DNA of 64,000 nucleotides, from contig NW_024466307.1 in NCBI RefSeq assembly GCF_017591425.1, positions 7,021,001-7,085,000 on the forward strand, in the 5' to 3' direction. The DNA is from Ochotona curzoniae. Lineage: Eukaryota > Chordata > Mammalia > Lagomorpha > Ochotonidae. This document shows positions 11,840 to 23,760 of this stretch, one piece after another (the first letter of the stretch is position 1; the number at the start of each line of letters is the position of its first letter). A program made the position numbers and the translations under genes. Under the pieces are notes generated by a model. It made no database searches. It had not been told where the DNA came from and saw only the letters and a program-made list of their open reading frames with translations.

Positions 11840-13239
11840 AAGTTTCCAATATTTAGCAGCACAAATAAATGAAACTCTTCTTCATTCTACCAAAAATGAA
11901 CCTAGGGATTGTTATTGGAACATTTCTACTAATAAATAAAATCAATAGTAATTAATTAATAGTATGGATCCATACATCCAACACTGGTTCATCAATTGTG
12001 TCTTCCCCCAAATTTGTACAAAGCCAAGCTGTTAGCGATAAAGGAACAAACCAGTGGTTTTATCAGCAAGATTCTGGGAAAAGCTGAGGGTGTTTCCAAC
12101 AGTGCAGGAAAAGAGGAAAGTCACATTCAGAGACAGGAAGTGGTGATTTGCATAATGAACATGGCATAGAGACCTAAGAAGAAACAAGACTTAGATGGTA
12201 GAAAAATCACATTGGCTCCACTCCAAAGCACCAGGCTCATTCCTGAAAAATTCTGACGTGCCGGAATATAGCAGTATGTACTTCTGCCAGAGCCAGAATC
12301 AGTGTAATATTTGGCTTTCCTACTTACACTTGGAACTTGGGATTCTATTTCTCAGCTCCTGTAAGAGCCCCATTTATGTTTGGCACCTGCACACAGCCCA
12401 GGGGCTCTAAAAAGACATTTGGTATAAGGATACAAAATGCTCAACAATATACTTATTTTGCAACTTAGATGTATCCATTTTGATCATCTCTATACTCTTT
12501 AGTATCTATCAGGAGGTTCAAAGTGCTACACCTTACCTCTTTCAAGTGAGTTTCTACAAGCCCCACCAACACAAGGAGAGAGACTTGCTCAGCAAGGTGA
12601 GGTACAATGATAGAACTCTACCAAACTCGGGCCATTACATATATCTTGGATTGAGCTGCCATGTCCTAAAGTGTGAATCACTATTTTGACCCTCTACTAA
12701 TTTTGTGGCACTTAATATCATAGTTCCTTTAATCATCAGCTTTCTCATCTTTGGAGCAATAATTTGAAGCAACTTAGGAAATTAAGGTGAAAGAGAGCTT
12801 GGTCCTTCATTCACAGGGCATGGTTCCCAGCATGTGTCTAGTAAAAGTTCATATTCATGAAGGCTCCGATCGCAGAAAATTTTTATTTTTCCTTCTCTCG
12901 CTTCCAGAAATGCTGCAGCTGAACAGACAAGAGGCCTGATTCAACCTATGCAAGCTCTGCAAAGAGAACAATGAAACCCACTCTGAGAGCAGAAAAACGG
13001 AGGGAACAAGGTAACTGAGTCAGGTGGACACAAACGCAGGTGCCACACTGGGATACAGGACCAAAAGCTCCCCAGGAGCTGAACTGACAGCAAACAGGAA
13101 AAGATGGGAGACTTGAGCCACTGGCTTTGAAAAAGTTCAACATTTATTAATCTAGAGAAATATGAACAGAGATGAAAAATTTGCTTGAGATAGGTTTTCA
13201 ATTTTGGAAACACATCTCTGGAAAGGATTTCAGGGGTCA
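11840..13239. other. Unique DNA
   Basis: No repeat, gene or RNA is recognised. The frames at 12195-12689 (plus) and 12941-13240 (minus) are short and lack motifs. Confidence 0.35.
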
Positions 13240-13244
13240 CAAAT

Positions 13245-13625
13245 TAGAGATTTTATAAACTGAATTGCCCTCTCTCCCCCCCCAAAAAAATTCATGGTGA
13301 AGTCCTACTTCTAATACTTCCATATGTTATTGCAATTTGAGATAGTCACTGAAGAGGTGATGAAGCTAAAACGAGACTGGTACGCTGGGCCATGATCTCA
13401 CTGGAAGCTGTACAAGAGAAGTAAGTTGAGAGACCCCAGCCACGGGTTTGTAGAGAAGACAGACCACGGAAAGGCACAAAAGAAGGCAGCAATGAGCAAG
13501 CCAACAACGAAGGCCTCAGAAGACGCCAAACCTGCCAGCTTCTGCCCTTGGCTTCCTAACCCCAAAACTGTGACCAAATAAACGTTCATTACTTAAGCCA
13601 CATAGTATTGTCACTTGTGCCAGTA
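13245..13625 (+). mobile_element. Old LTR, MaLR (MLT-like) type
   Basis: The block order matches an ancient mammalian MaLR-type LTR as I know it: 'tgaattgccctctc' then a C-run and 'aaattcatggtgaagtccta', later 'caagccaacaacgaaggcct', 'ccaaacctgccagcttctgc', 'aactgtgaccaaataaacgt' and 'taagccacatagtattgtca'. 'aaataaa' near 13576 would be its poly(A) signal. No internal retroviral sequence is seen, so it is probably a solo LTR. The subfamily is uncertain. Confidence 0.6.
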
Positions 13626-14264
13626 CTTACAAAGACAAAAGCCAAGTATTTGCATTGGCTATGGAGTGGGGACTCGGAGGGGGGAGAGAGGATATCCTTA
13701 GGGATGAGAGTGGCAGGAGAAGGAGGTTGCATCAAATCAAATGCATCTACTTTAGAATTCTTGTTCCTGATATGTCCTTAGGCAAATTTTTCCTACAAAA
13801 TGGGTGTTATGATACTTTAAACCATGTCAGGTTGTATTAAAGTTTAAACTTGACAAAATATTTAATACAGTGTGACTGTCATATAGGATTGATCGAGAAC
13901 CTTAAACGGTTTAAGGAGCTTTGTAAGTATTTGAAGGGTCTCTGACCATTTAAGTGCAAGCTTAACTCCTAGGGCTGCGCAGTGTTGTGGGGACCGGCCG
14001 TGGGTCACCAGAAATGACTGCACTTGTAGAGGACAAGGCGTGTGAGATGTCTCAGCCCTGATCACGTTTATCAACAGCTCCTCACTGGAGTACATTCAAA
14101 GAGCTGTTTCATTTGATGTCATACAATTCATGGGAGAACCAGGATCCAGCAATGATATTTGGATACAAACCAATTTAGAGAGGCAAGAGAAAATGCTGAA
14201 CTTGGGTTTTCTGTAATGTGCAGCTGTAGCATACAGGTTTTAGTACCTAGAACTCACTCTATTA
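13626..14264. other. Unique DNA
   Basis: No repeat or gene is recognised. A minus-strand frame at 13862-14095 has no recognisable content. Confidence 0.35.
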
Positions 14265-14475
14265 GTTTGCATGTCTGGATACTGTTCTAGGTGTTTTATA
14301 AACATTAACTCATTTAATCCATGTTCTAAGCATGTGAGATTTACAGACAGGAGAGTGAACTGCAGACAGGTTCAAGCTTGGGGAGCTGGCAAGCAGCAAA
14401 ACAAGACCTGAATCCCGCTGCTCTGTGACAAGAGCCCATGCCCTTATGCACCCCTTACACCTGCTCAGAAGTTCT
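14265..14475 (-). mobile_element. MIR (ancient tRNA-derived SINE)
   Basis: 'ataaacattaactcatttaa', 'gagatttacagacaggagag' and 'agacctgaatcccgctgctc' are the minus-strand order of the MIR core and flanks. Divergence is high, as expected for a pan-mammalian repeat. Confidence 0.65.
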
Positions 14476-16735
14476 ATAGGCTGGTAACAGAGCTTTCCTC
14501 AAATGTGCAGAATGCTTATTCTCAGGATATGGCACTATGCTTTATTAGGTGGGGAAAGTAACATAGAATTCATTCATCTGAGGATTACATAAATGCAGAT
14601 GCATCATCTTATAGTGGCTAAAAGCAACATTTGCGGCATGAAGTTGTTCTCCTAGACTTCCATAAACGCAGGTGTGCTATGCAAAAGCTGCTCCATCTGA
14701 CATTACTGAAAACTGTTTGCAAGAGGCGACCGGCAAGGCTGCACAGACGCTGAGAGCATTCCTGTCACTGTTGCTTACAACTTCTAGGGCATATCCAGAG
14801 CAGTGCGAAAATAAAATCTAGAAAGACAGAATTAGAGTCAGCTTGGACAGCCCTTTGATGGGATACCAAAAAAATCATGTTTGAGTTTTTAAAATTAGAA
14901 TTCTAGCAAATAATCGAGTTTTCGAAGAGGAAGTTAAATTCATGTGCATCCTGGACGGAGTGCCCAGAGAAAGGAATGAAGGGGACTGCAAAGTGTGGCA
15001 GCAATTCCAGGATGCCAGGTGTTGTACAATAAACACCACAACTTGTTGACTGCAAAAGGCTCACACAGAGACAGCAATGAAAGGTGCTGACAAATCCATC
15101 AGATTTGGCCCTTTTTGAGGTAGGAGTGGAAAGAAAAGAAGGCGTGCGCTTCAGACAAGCCTGAGGATTCTGTAACTTGCTTGACTCAAGCTCTATCCAG
15201 AAAAAAAAAGGAGAACAGTGTTTTTTTAAAAGGATATTGAGTTTATGAATTGCAGTTTAATCTTGTTTTTTTTAAAAAAAATTTCATGTTTCTGTGGTGA
15301 GAATGCAAAAACAGTTCGTGTTAAATCTTAATGATTTCAGATACCTAAGACTAAGAAGAAACATCTTTGAATTAAAGATATATAAATTCAACATTATTTG
15401 CTTTTAAGTGAGTTAAGCAAGCACATAATGAGATTTTTCCTTCAGGCAAAACACTGGCTATTGACACAAATTACTATTTGACAAGGGATTCAAGGGGGAA
15501 AAAAGAGGCAGAGAAAAAAATAAATATAAACACAGCTTAATCCTCTTCCTTTCTATTTTTCTGCTAGGTGCTTTACAAATTGTGAGTTAATGGTGACCAC
15601 TTTCAGAGTTTAAAAAAATTAGGCAAAACAAAACAAACATCCAGTTGTTTGACATTAGCTGTGTTTAGAGGTACACAGCTCGAGGGCCAAATTTCCAAAC
15701 TTTGTATTTATAAATATAATCCAATTGAGGTGCGGTGAGAATTGCTCTCAAATTAGAAATGGTTTTAAAATACCAAGTTAATGAGATTTTATTGAATTTT
15801 TAAGGATTTCAGTAACTGGAGATTCCACAGAAGCACTGAAAACAGTTTTCAAAATTTACAACAGAATCTTGGGAGTTTTCCTTTTTTGCGTTTAGTTTTG
15901 TTTTAATTGGTCATTTCACTTCTACAGAAGCCGGCACAGTCTCTGGAGTTTAAACAGAAAAAAACTTTCCCCTTTGCAGCAAAGGACGCAGGGTGCATAG
16001 CTAACCAATGAGTCACCCCGCAAGACACTAACTGGGGCCTGAAAAAGCCATTGTTCCTCTTCACATGCCAAGTTTTTACAAAGTGACCTACTTAGAAAAC
16101 AGGTGTCAGGCCAGAGTCTGATGCCGTTAGATTTCTTAATAACAGCCACAAACAAAAGCAAATACACTATGAAAACAATATTTGATTTTTTTTGCCTTAA
16201 GGAAAAAAAATAGTCTGATAAAACCATGAAAACCTTCCACTCTGCTGCTAAGGCAAAATGACAGTGCAGAAGAATGTTTCCAACTTCTGCATTTTTGGTG
16301 CTTAAAAGTAACCACGTGTGCAATTAGACCAAAGACTAACTCATATTTAATTATTGTAACGTTCTGATAATACCGGCAGTAAGTGCATAGACAGCCAACC
16401 CTACTCATGGGTTCACATTCAGAGATACAAAAATCTTGGGCCAAAAATATTCAGGGTCAGGAAAGGAATGGTATCTATTTTGAAGCTGTGGGCACTCTTT
16501 CAGTCCAGCATAACATATTTGCCATCATTAACCCGAGGATGTGCACTGGGTACAGGCAAGCACCACACTGCTTAGTATGAGGCAACTGAGCATTTGTGGG
16601 TTTTGGTACGCAAAGGGTCCTGGGACCAACGCTTTGGACAGCAAGAGACAACACACATATGTATAGTAAATGCTATTTATTGAAATGAATTTCCAAAACA
16701 TGTAATTTTGTGTTTAGACATAAAAATAGTGTATA
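14476..16735. other. Unique AT-rich DNA, candidate conserved non-coding sequence
   Basis: Over 2 kb without a nameable repeat. The section 15200-15900 is AT-rich with many TAAT/ATTA and AT-rich cores and no CpG. The 133- and 102-codon minus-strand frames at 15922-16444 overlap each other in different frames and show no domain, so I do not call them genes. Confidence 0.3.
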
Positions 16736-16739
16736 GTAG

Positions 16740-16840
16740 AAACGTGGTTTTAGGAATCAACATATTTGCATTTAAATACTGGCCTTGATGTTTTCTAGTT
16801 TTGTGACTTGGGTGAAATTCCTTATCCCTCCCCCCACAAA
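16740..16840 (+). mobile_element. Possible MIR fragment
   Basis: 'tttgcatttaaatactggcc' followed by 'ctagttttgtgacttgggtg' and 'aaattccttatccctcc' resembles the MIR core (the 'tgtgaccttgggcaa' part) in sense orientation. Short and diverged. Confidence 0.4.
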
Positions 16841-16869
16841 CATATCATTCCTTCCTATGTAAATTTTAA

Positions 16870-17260
16870 TTTTTCTTTCTGTTGTGGATTTTTATTTTAT
16901 GGCTTTTCATTTAAGGGGATGTATAGTAACTATATAATATTGACTATCTTATGCAAATGTAAGCTTACAATGCAGTATGCATCTCTAATTCAAGATCAAA
17001 GATGGACTCCCAATGAAACTGTTAACTATCTTAAGAATAGGATTCTGGACTCTTCGCTACAAATTGTCCATACCTACAATGTCAGGATACACTTAAATAG
17101 CAGAATGATGGATTTAATGACTGTTTATGAAGAACTATACTATTGTAATATAGGTGAACTCAATGTGGGGGAAGGAGTTTGGGAAGGATGTGAGGAAAAT
17201 TCCAGAGTCTATGAAACTATTATAAAATAGTAATAATGATAATAATAATTTGTAGTAAAA
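16870..17260 (+). mobile_element. L1 3'-end copy 1 with (TAA)n-like tail
   Basis: Related to the segments at 28999-29416 and 31655-31985. Shared landmarks are 'ggcttttcatttaaggggat', 'caaagatggactcccaatga', 'ggattctggactct', 'gaactatactattg' and 'gtctatgaaac', ending in an 'aataatgataataataatt' tail. The directional tail and repeated 3' boundary point to a 5'-truncated LINE, most likely the 3' UTR of a lagomorph L1. A 140-codon frame (16808-17230) runs through it and ends near the tail; see findings. Confidence 0.75.
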
Positions 17261-17924
17261 ATAGATAACAGCACTTAACCCATAAGATAATTTTGAGTGA
17301 TAAATGATTACTCTATGAATTCACATATCTATAGGGTAACACTCTATAAATAGTGGTTTTGAGAATATGCTGCTTATTTCATTCCACTCATTAAAGTACA
17401 AGTATTTTGAAGGCAATAACCATACCATACAATCCTGTGTAGTTCCATACATTACCTAACACTGCCCATACCAGTCCCAGGCTTAAGTTACAGCTTATTG
17501 AAGATTTTCTTTTGCCTGTGAGGTAGACATACCCTTTCTCTTCCTACATTGAGATGTCTACAAAAATTATTAAAAAAACTAGTTAAAACAGATATCACCA
17601 GTGTTTACTTTGAAAATTGAAAAGAAAAAGTCTTGGTCAAAAGTAGAGCAAATATTTTGTTCAAACTGGACAGTGTTGGCCGGCCACCTTCAGTGCACTT
17701 CTTACAGAAGGAATCTGCCATGCTAAGCAGGGAAGATGTACACACACTATCATAGTCCACAAGTTCTCTTGGAGTCAAGGCTAAAATCCTTGCCATAACT
17801 TCAGTATCCTCGGAGAGTCAAACCCTTGGGAAGATAATTGTACCACTGAATATAGAAGACTTGGGCTTATAATCACAATGCCAAGGGCTCTGACTGTCCA
17901 TCAAGTCCAATGTATTCTAAATCT
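17261..17924. other. Unique DNA
   Basis: No repeat or gene is recognised. Confidence 0.35.
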
Positions 17925-18200
17925 GGTCGCTAGAGTGATTTTTTTAGAACATACATTTTGTTCTGTCATAATATGCTCTGAATGTTTGCATGACTCTCCA
18001 ATTAAACCGAGAAATCTAAGCCCTTAGACCCACACCCAAGTCATTATGGCTCAGTCCCTTCTCATGTCCTTCAGCCTCCTTTCCAACCTCCCTCCACCCA
18101 CATTCTGAGCCTCCCGCGAGCTTCACAAGGGCCATTTTGTCCTGAGCTCTGACCTTGTCCTTGGTTTAGATCACCCTTCACTCCCCATTCAGAATTATAC
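17925..18200 (+). mobile_element. L2 fragment
   Basis: 'gactctccaattaaaccgag', 'aagtcattatggctcagtcc', 'catgtccttcagcctccttt' and 'cttcacaagggccattttgt' follow the order of the ancient L2 3' region. Strongly diverged. Confidence 0.5.
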
Positions 18201-18224
18201 TTGGTCAACTTTCAACACCAGGCT

Positions 18225-18560
18225 GAAGAGCAGGCATCTGGTGTAGCAGTGAGGATGTCAATCACGATGCTTGCCACCCCCATCACGGTGCCTAAAGCCC
18301 TGGCTCCAATTCTGACTCCAGCTTTTTGTCCATCCACCCTTGGAGGCAGCAAAGATGATCAATCGAGACTCTGCCACCCACGTGTGCAGCATGGGTTGAG
18401 TTCCAAGCTCCTAGCCTTCATCTAGCCCAGCTGTAGCTGTGGAGAACATGGGGTAAATCAATCAGTGGATGAAATAGCTCCCCTTCGTACTCTCTTGTTT
18501 CTTTGCTTTTAACTATTTCAAATGTAAATTCCATAAGTAAATCTTTCCGAAATACTGACA
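18225..18560 (+). mobile_element. Old CSINE
   Basis: 'caggcatctggtgtagcagt' (head), 'ttgccacccccatcacggtg', 'ctagccttcatctagcccag', 'ggtaaatcaatcagtggatg', a C/T-rich block and 'taaatctttccg' mark a complete but diverged copy. Confidence 0.7.
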
Positions 18561-19495
18561 CTAAAACAAATTTGCTTCATTTCAACATTGCTTTGCAATT
18601 TGAAGATAACAGTGTTGATCATATTAAACCAGATGTTTCCTCAACAATCCAAATCTGAAGCAAATCAGCCAGAGCGAACTCTGTAGGATGACAGAGGTCC
18701 AGGGCAGCAAGTCCAGTGGAAGGGTTGCTCTGAAGCAGAATGGCCTGTGAAAATCTTAATCATAGCTTATTTCAGTAGCAATCCCAAACAAACAAGAAAC
18801 CAAGCCAGGTGTATGCTTAGAATAAAATCACTCCAGACAAAAAAGCAGGTGCAAAAAGCCTGAGACTGGAACATTTTAAAAAGTGGAAGATGCAGAGGTA
18901 CTTGCAACTGTGCTTCTGGGGCAGCACTTCACCAAGAACTTGCTGAACTGTAGCATTCAACACATGTTTACTAAGTAAGTACACCAACACGCCCCTTTAA
19001 AGAAAATCCGACCCTAAGGCGGCCCAAGCATTACAACCCGTGCACACAGAGGTGAGTGCAGGAAATCATTTGGGATACTTCGCAGCAGTGGAAAAGTAGG
19101 ATATCACCTTTGTTTTCTTGTTATTGTTTCATTTTGTTTCGTTAAGATATTGGTCCTCAATACTATCGAATAAATAGGCAAAATAATAAAATTGGGCTGT
19201 AAGCCAATCCCACAAATACCAGTGGAAGTACTAAAGTAATGGATTTTGATCAGTACCAAAAATGAAAATATAAATGTGCACGAAAAATGCAAAGTGACAT
19301 TACTAAGTAAACATCTGTTCTATATTATTAAGTCCTGTTGGGGGAAAAAAATCCAACTGTAGAAAATATATCAATTAGTGTTTTGGCAAAAGGATTTTAA
19401 ATTTGAATACTAATGAAATGCAAAAAAAAACATGAATCAAAGATGGTTTTAATATTCCAAATCCTTACTAAATCACATACCAAAAAAAGCGTGCA
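18561..19495. other. Unique DNA
   Basis: No repeat or gene is recognised. AT content rises towards 19100-19480. Confidence 0.35.
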
Positions 19496-19499
19496 TGCT

Positions 19500-19955
19500 T
19501 GTACTAGTCTATTATTGCTGCTCTAATGGATTACTACAGACCCAGTGGGCCAGAGCAGCAGATTCATATTACTGCTGATCAGAAGTCGGACAAGGGCCAC
19601 CCTGACCAAAAACAAGGTGTTGGCAGATCTGTGTTCCTCTCTGGAAGCGCTAGGGGACAACAGGGTTCCTAATCCTTCCCAGCTTCCAGAAGCTGACTGT
19701 TCCAGCAGACCCTGGCTCTCGTCCTCCAGTCCCAAGGCCAGCCACTGTGAGCCAATCATTCTCGTGCTGAGTTACTCTGGCCCCAGATTCCGTCTTCCAC
19801 TCTTAAGGATCCTTTACAGCAGACCCACCCAGATGTCCTAAGGACAATCCGCTGATTATCCTCCTGGATCACACCACTGGCCATGCCAAGTGTCACAGCC
19901 GCACAAAGAGGGATGTGGACACAGTCAGGAGACCTTTATTCTGCCTATCAAAATG
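19500..19955 (-). mobile_element. Old LTR-type interspersed repeat (MaLR-like), probable
   Basis: 'gtctattattgctgctctaa', 'gattactacagacccagtgg', 'agaagtcggacaagggccac', 'caaggtgttggcagatctgt', 'gttcctctctggaagcgcta' and 'cctttattctgcctatca' follow the order of a common old mammalian repeat carrying 'ctggaggtcagaagtc' and 'aaggtgtcggcagg' motifs. I place it with MaLR-type elements in reverse orientation, but family and orientation are not certain. Overlapping 98- and 78-codon frames on opposite strands are repeat sequence. Confidence 0.5.
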
Positions 19956-20084
19956 AATCGAATATGAGGGAACAGAAGGCTCATCATAAATATGTATCTT
20001 GAAAAAAAAATGTTCATGAATCTCAGAAACAAACTTCATTTTTTCATAATTTCTTTTTGAAGTACTCTAATATAACTAATACAT

Positions 20085-20400
20085 CACTGAAAAGATACCT
20101 AGTGGACCACAGCATGCAAAGCTGCTTCCTACAATGCCAGCATCCCATGTAAGAGCACCAGTTTGAGGCTGGCTGCTCTACTGTCAATCCATCTCCCAAT
20201 GCACCTGAGAAAGCAGTGGGAGATGTCCCATGTCCTCTGGCCCTTGCTACCCATGAGAGAGACTCAGGCAAAGATCTAGGCTCCTACATTCGTTCTGACA
20301 GCCCCAGCCATTCTGGCCAACTGAGGTATAAACTAGCAGATAGAAGATAGTCTTTCTTCCTCTTTCTCTCTCTCTCTCTCATCCCCCCTTCAAATATACA
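20085..20400 (+). mobile_element. CSINE, older subfamily
   Basis: 'tagtggaccacagcatgcaa', 'atgccagcatcccatgtaag', 'cacctgagaaagcagtggga', 'ccatgtcctctggcccttgc', 'cccagccattctggccaact' and a (CT)n-rich end are in C-repeat order. Confidence 0.75.
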
Positions 20401-21924
20401 CAATTATGAAAAGAAAAAGTATTTGGAGAAGCATTATTGAAAGACAAATGAAGAAAATAACTGTGAAGAACTTTCAATATCAAAGTTTACGGAGATTGAA
20501 ACTTGAGAACGGCATTTAAATTAAACCTATAGTGTGGCTATACTAAAAACCAATGGCACCTGGAGTATGCTATGATTTATTCACTCTTTATATCCTTTAG
20601 AAATATCCATGATTTATAAAACCTAGCCAATTTTTAAATGAAGTCATCTGTGAAGAATATTTTATCCACTAAGAATTATCTGAAACACACAGAAACACAA
20701 GCCAGAAGGGGAGAGAGAGGAATCGATGAGGAGGTCAGCAGTAAGCTACATTATGAAGTAAAACGCCTTTCCCCCCAACCCTACTGGCAAAGTTTTTTAA
20801 AGTTTTCAGTATTCAGGTATGAAGAGGATACGAAGAAATCATTGAGTCACACTGGAGATAGGAAGGAATCAAAAATTGTAGTTCTATTAAAAAACATTCA
20901 GAAATATAAACTCGGAATCTCTAGCTTTGTGTTTTAAAAATTCTTTAACTCAAAAATTCCAGTGACACCTATCACAGCAGAAGTATGAGAATAAAAGCTG
21001 AAATGCATACTCAATCCACAGGATGAAAATCAAGTCATTAAATTAGGTTTCTGAAGTGTCTATCTGATGAAACATGGTAAGAGGGAGATGTGCTGGGAAA
21101 TAAGATTTCAACTACGAGGAAAACACACTCGCATGGACTCATGAATACAGCAAAGTACGTTACCATAGCTTCTCTGTGTGACAACTTCGAATGTTGTCTG
21201 TATCTGTGTCTTCCTTCCTAAATTCCAAATGAACTTTATAACCTTTGCCTTCAAAAATATATGCTTTCTTTGAAATGATATTATCAATTTTAATTAGCCA
21301 TCCATGTTCACAGACAAATATTTTATTATCTCCTTGGGGGCATTTTTCTTCTCTTTCCTTCTTTCCAGTCAAGCTCAAAGGAACTAATTGGAGTTCAGAC
21401 TTTATTTTAAAAATCATAAGATGTAAGAGGAAAAAAATTTGGATGCTGTATCTATGCTCTTTTCTCTTAATTCATGACCCACATTCTTCAAAGTACTAGG
21501 TTTCTTCAGTCCAATGCTATTTTGGATTTCTTCATGTAAGTTTCAAACAGTGTCTATTTTCCATAAACTCCAATACCTTATCCTGTAGCTAGACAGTAGG
21601 TAACCTTTTCAGGAAAGACAAGATTTTAAGTTTTATCACTGCAAACCATTCTCCTAACTTCTCATGTCTGTTAAAATAGCTTCGCATCTCGTGATATTCT
21701 GGCATCTGCAACCCTGAAAGGAAGGATAAAATAAAGTTTTTAAAAAAAAAGAGAGTATGTAAATTCATGCCTTTTCGTTCACTGAACAAGCACACAAAGC
21801 CTTGTCTTTCATCTGCCATGTTTGAACGCTGTAGATGCAAAGCCAACATTCAAAGCCATCTTAGTTAATTTTTTCACACAGATGTAATTGTGCACCTATG
21901 TATATGGACTAATATTTTCAAACA
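20401..21924. other. Unique DNA
   Basis: No repeat or gene is recognised. Frames of 84-99 codons at 20638-20937, 21160-21499 and 21589-21849 have no recognisable domain, and several oppose each other on the two strands. Confidence 0.35.
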
Positions 21925-22045
21925 CAAAATAAGGCAGGGGCTTAGCCAGGCTCTGGCTGCTGCAGGGATTTAAGGATGAACCAAAGACAGACTATCCTAC
22001 TCACTTCCACTCTCTCTGCCATTCAAATAATAAAATCTTTAACTT
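21925..22045 (+). mobile_element. CSINE fragment with internal deletion
   Basis: 'aggcaggggcttagccaggc' (head remnant) is followed closely by 'ttccactctctctgccattc' and 'aaataataaaatctttaact', the SINE 3' end. Most of the body is missing. Confidence 0.5.
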
Positions 22046-23078
22046 TCATGCAGAGAAATGGCTATATGAGGTCAGGTACAGCATTTCTCAAACATTAAAG
22101 TAGTACAACATTAAAGTGTACAACACATCCCATGAGGTTACTTTTAAAAGAATAACGCTACAGTTTTTAAGTTTACAATGGAAGTATTTATTGTGAACTG
22201 GAAATTATATCCTTTGTAACTTTTAAAAATTAGGACAAAAATGTTTTAGAAAGTAGCTACAATCTTGGAATACGGCATATAGAGGCCACACAGAAATAAC
22301 AGTGAGGATCACTCTAATAGCATGCATCACTCTTCCTCCTTTAGAACAGAGGAGCAGGCACCCAGAAATCCAGGAGATTCCACAACTCGGCAAGAAGTTC
22401 TACAGGCTGCTACAGAAAAGGCTAGGTAACATTTCCATTTGCAAAGGTTAATCCCCTGTAACAAAGTCTGGAAAACTTTAAAGACAGTTTTAAGTAAATG
22501 AAAGGAAAAACAGAGTTCTAGCCAGAAACCTCTTGAAGGCTGCAAGTTTGCTTGTACAACGTGATTTATGCAATACCCAGGCAGACCAAATAAACCAACA
22601 GGTACCGGCGTTTGGTTGATGATATGTCCATGTGGTAAGTTTGAATGACTGAAGGATGAACAGGGTAAATACAGCCTATTTATCCAAAAGGAGTGGTTAA
22701 TTTGAGGACACACTTAATCCAGGGAGCATTGAGTACCTGTAAAATGCCCAGATACACATGGGTTGGGCTGACCACACTGCGGAAGGCAGAGGACTTTTTT
22801 TTTTCCACATTTAAATGACTTGAGCACCCCTCCTTTGACAGTAACTAAAGTAGATTCTGTCTAAAAATATTTTGATGCATTTAAATACTTTGCCTTTTAC
22901 TGAAATAGCAAGACACACGCGCACACACACCACACACAAGCGCACACATGAACGCAACGTCAACACCTTGATAAGGTCCCCTGCTTTGGGAGTTTCACAC
23001 AACAGAAATATTCAGTAGGTACTTCTTTGTAGCTGATGATTGGGGAGAAAAAAGCTCAAATCAGAGTGTGTGAGAGGC
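22046..23078. other. Unique DNA with a short CA-rich tract
   Basis: No gene or named repeat is recognised. A short (CA)-rich stretch with interspersed CG lies at about 22911-22950. The 128-codon minus-strand frame at 22327-22713 has no recognisable domain. Confidence 0.35.
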
Positions 23079-23172
23079 ATGACAATATATACAATATATA
23101 TACAAGATACACAATATATACAATATATGCATGGCAATATATACAAGATATACAATATATACAATATATACA
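23079..23172. repeat. AT-rich minisatellite, 'acaatatata' units
   Basis: About nine imperfect copies of a 10-bp 'acaatatata' unit, with 'caagata' variants at quasi-regular spacing, so a higher-order unit of roughly 35-40 bp is possible. Short frames reading isoleucine/tyrosine-rich peptides on both strands are low-complexity artefacts. Confidence 0.85.
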
Positions 23173-23244
23173 TTTGGCTGGGGACTAGCATGCACAATAT
23201 AAAATTTCAAACCTTCCCAAACTCATTCTGTGACTAGCATCACC

Positions 23245-23760
23245 TTAAAAAAAACAGAAAAAGATACAACAAACAAGATCTATAGACCCATATCCATTAT
23301 GAACATAGATAAAAAACACTAGCTAAGAGAATCCAGTAAGAGAGCCAGAGAATCACTCATGTGAACCAAGTGGAATTTATTCCTGGTATGCAGGGATGGC
23401 TCAACATTCACAAGTTAATAAATGCTACAAAGCACGTTAATAACTGAAGAATAAACACTATGCAATTTTCTCGATACAGAGAAGGCATTGATAAAATACA
23501 ACATCGTTCCATGAGAAAAAAAAAAAAAACCTTTAAAAAATTGGGTATACAGGAACATTCCTCAAAACAGCAGTGACATGAAACACACACAGCCAGCATC
23601 ATACTGAATAGGAAAACACTGAAAACATTTCCATTAAGATCCAAACCAGACAAGAATGTTACACTTTTACCACTGCTATTCAGTATGCTCCTACAAGTAA
23701 TTAGTCCCAAAAAGGTAAATATCATGTTTGCTCTAATGCATGCACTTAATATTGAATATG
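23245..23760 (+). mobile_element. L1 ORF2 fragment (reverse-transcriptase region), broken
   Basis: 'agacccatatccattatgaa', 'gtggaatttattcctggtat', 'gcagggatggctcaacattc', 'cagagaaggcattgataaaa', 'ccagcatcatactgaatagg' and 'accactgctattcagtatgc' follow the order of the reverse-transcriptase domain of mammalian L1 ORF2 in sense orientation. Many stops and frameshifts, including an A14-type run near 23517-23530, make it a pseudogene fragment lacking both ends. A minus-strand frame at 23408-23725 is antisense to it. Confidence 0.8.

Noticed and set aside
15922..16444. 133- and 102-codon overlapping minus-strand frames
   Set aside because: Two different frames are open over the same DNA, with no motif, as expected by chance in AT-rich sequence.
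22327..22713. 128-codon minus-strand frame
   Set aside because: No domain, no similarity I recognise, no supporting context.
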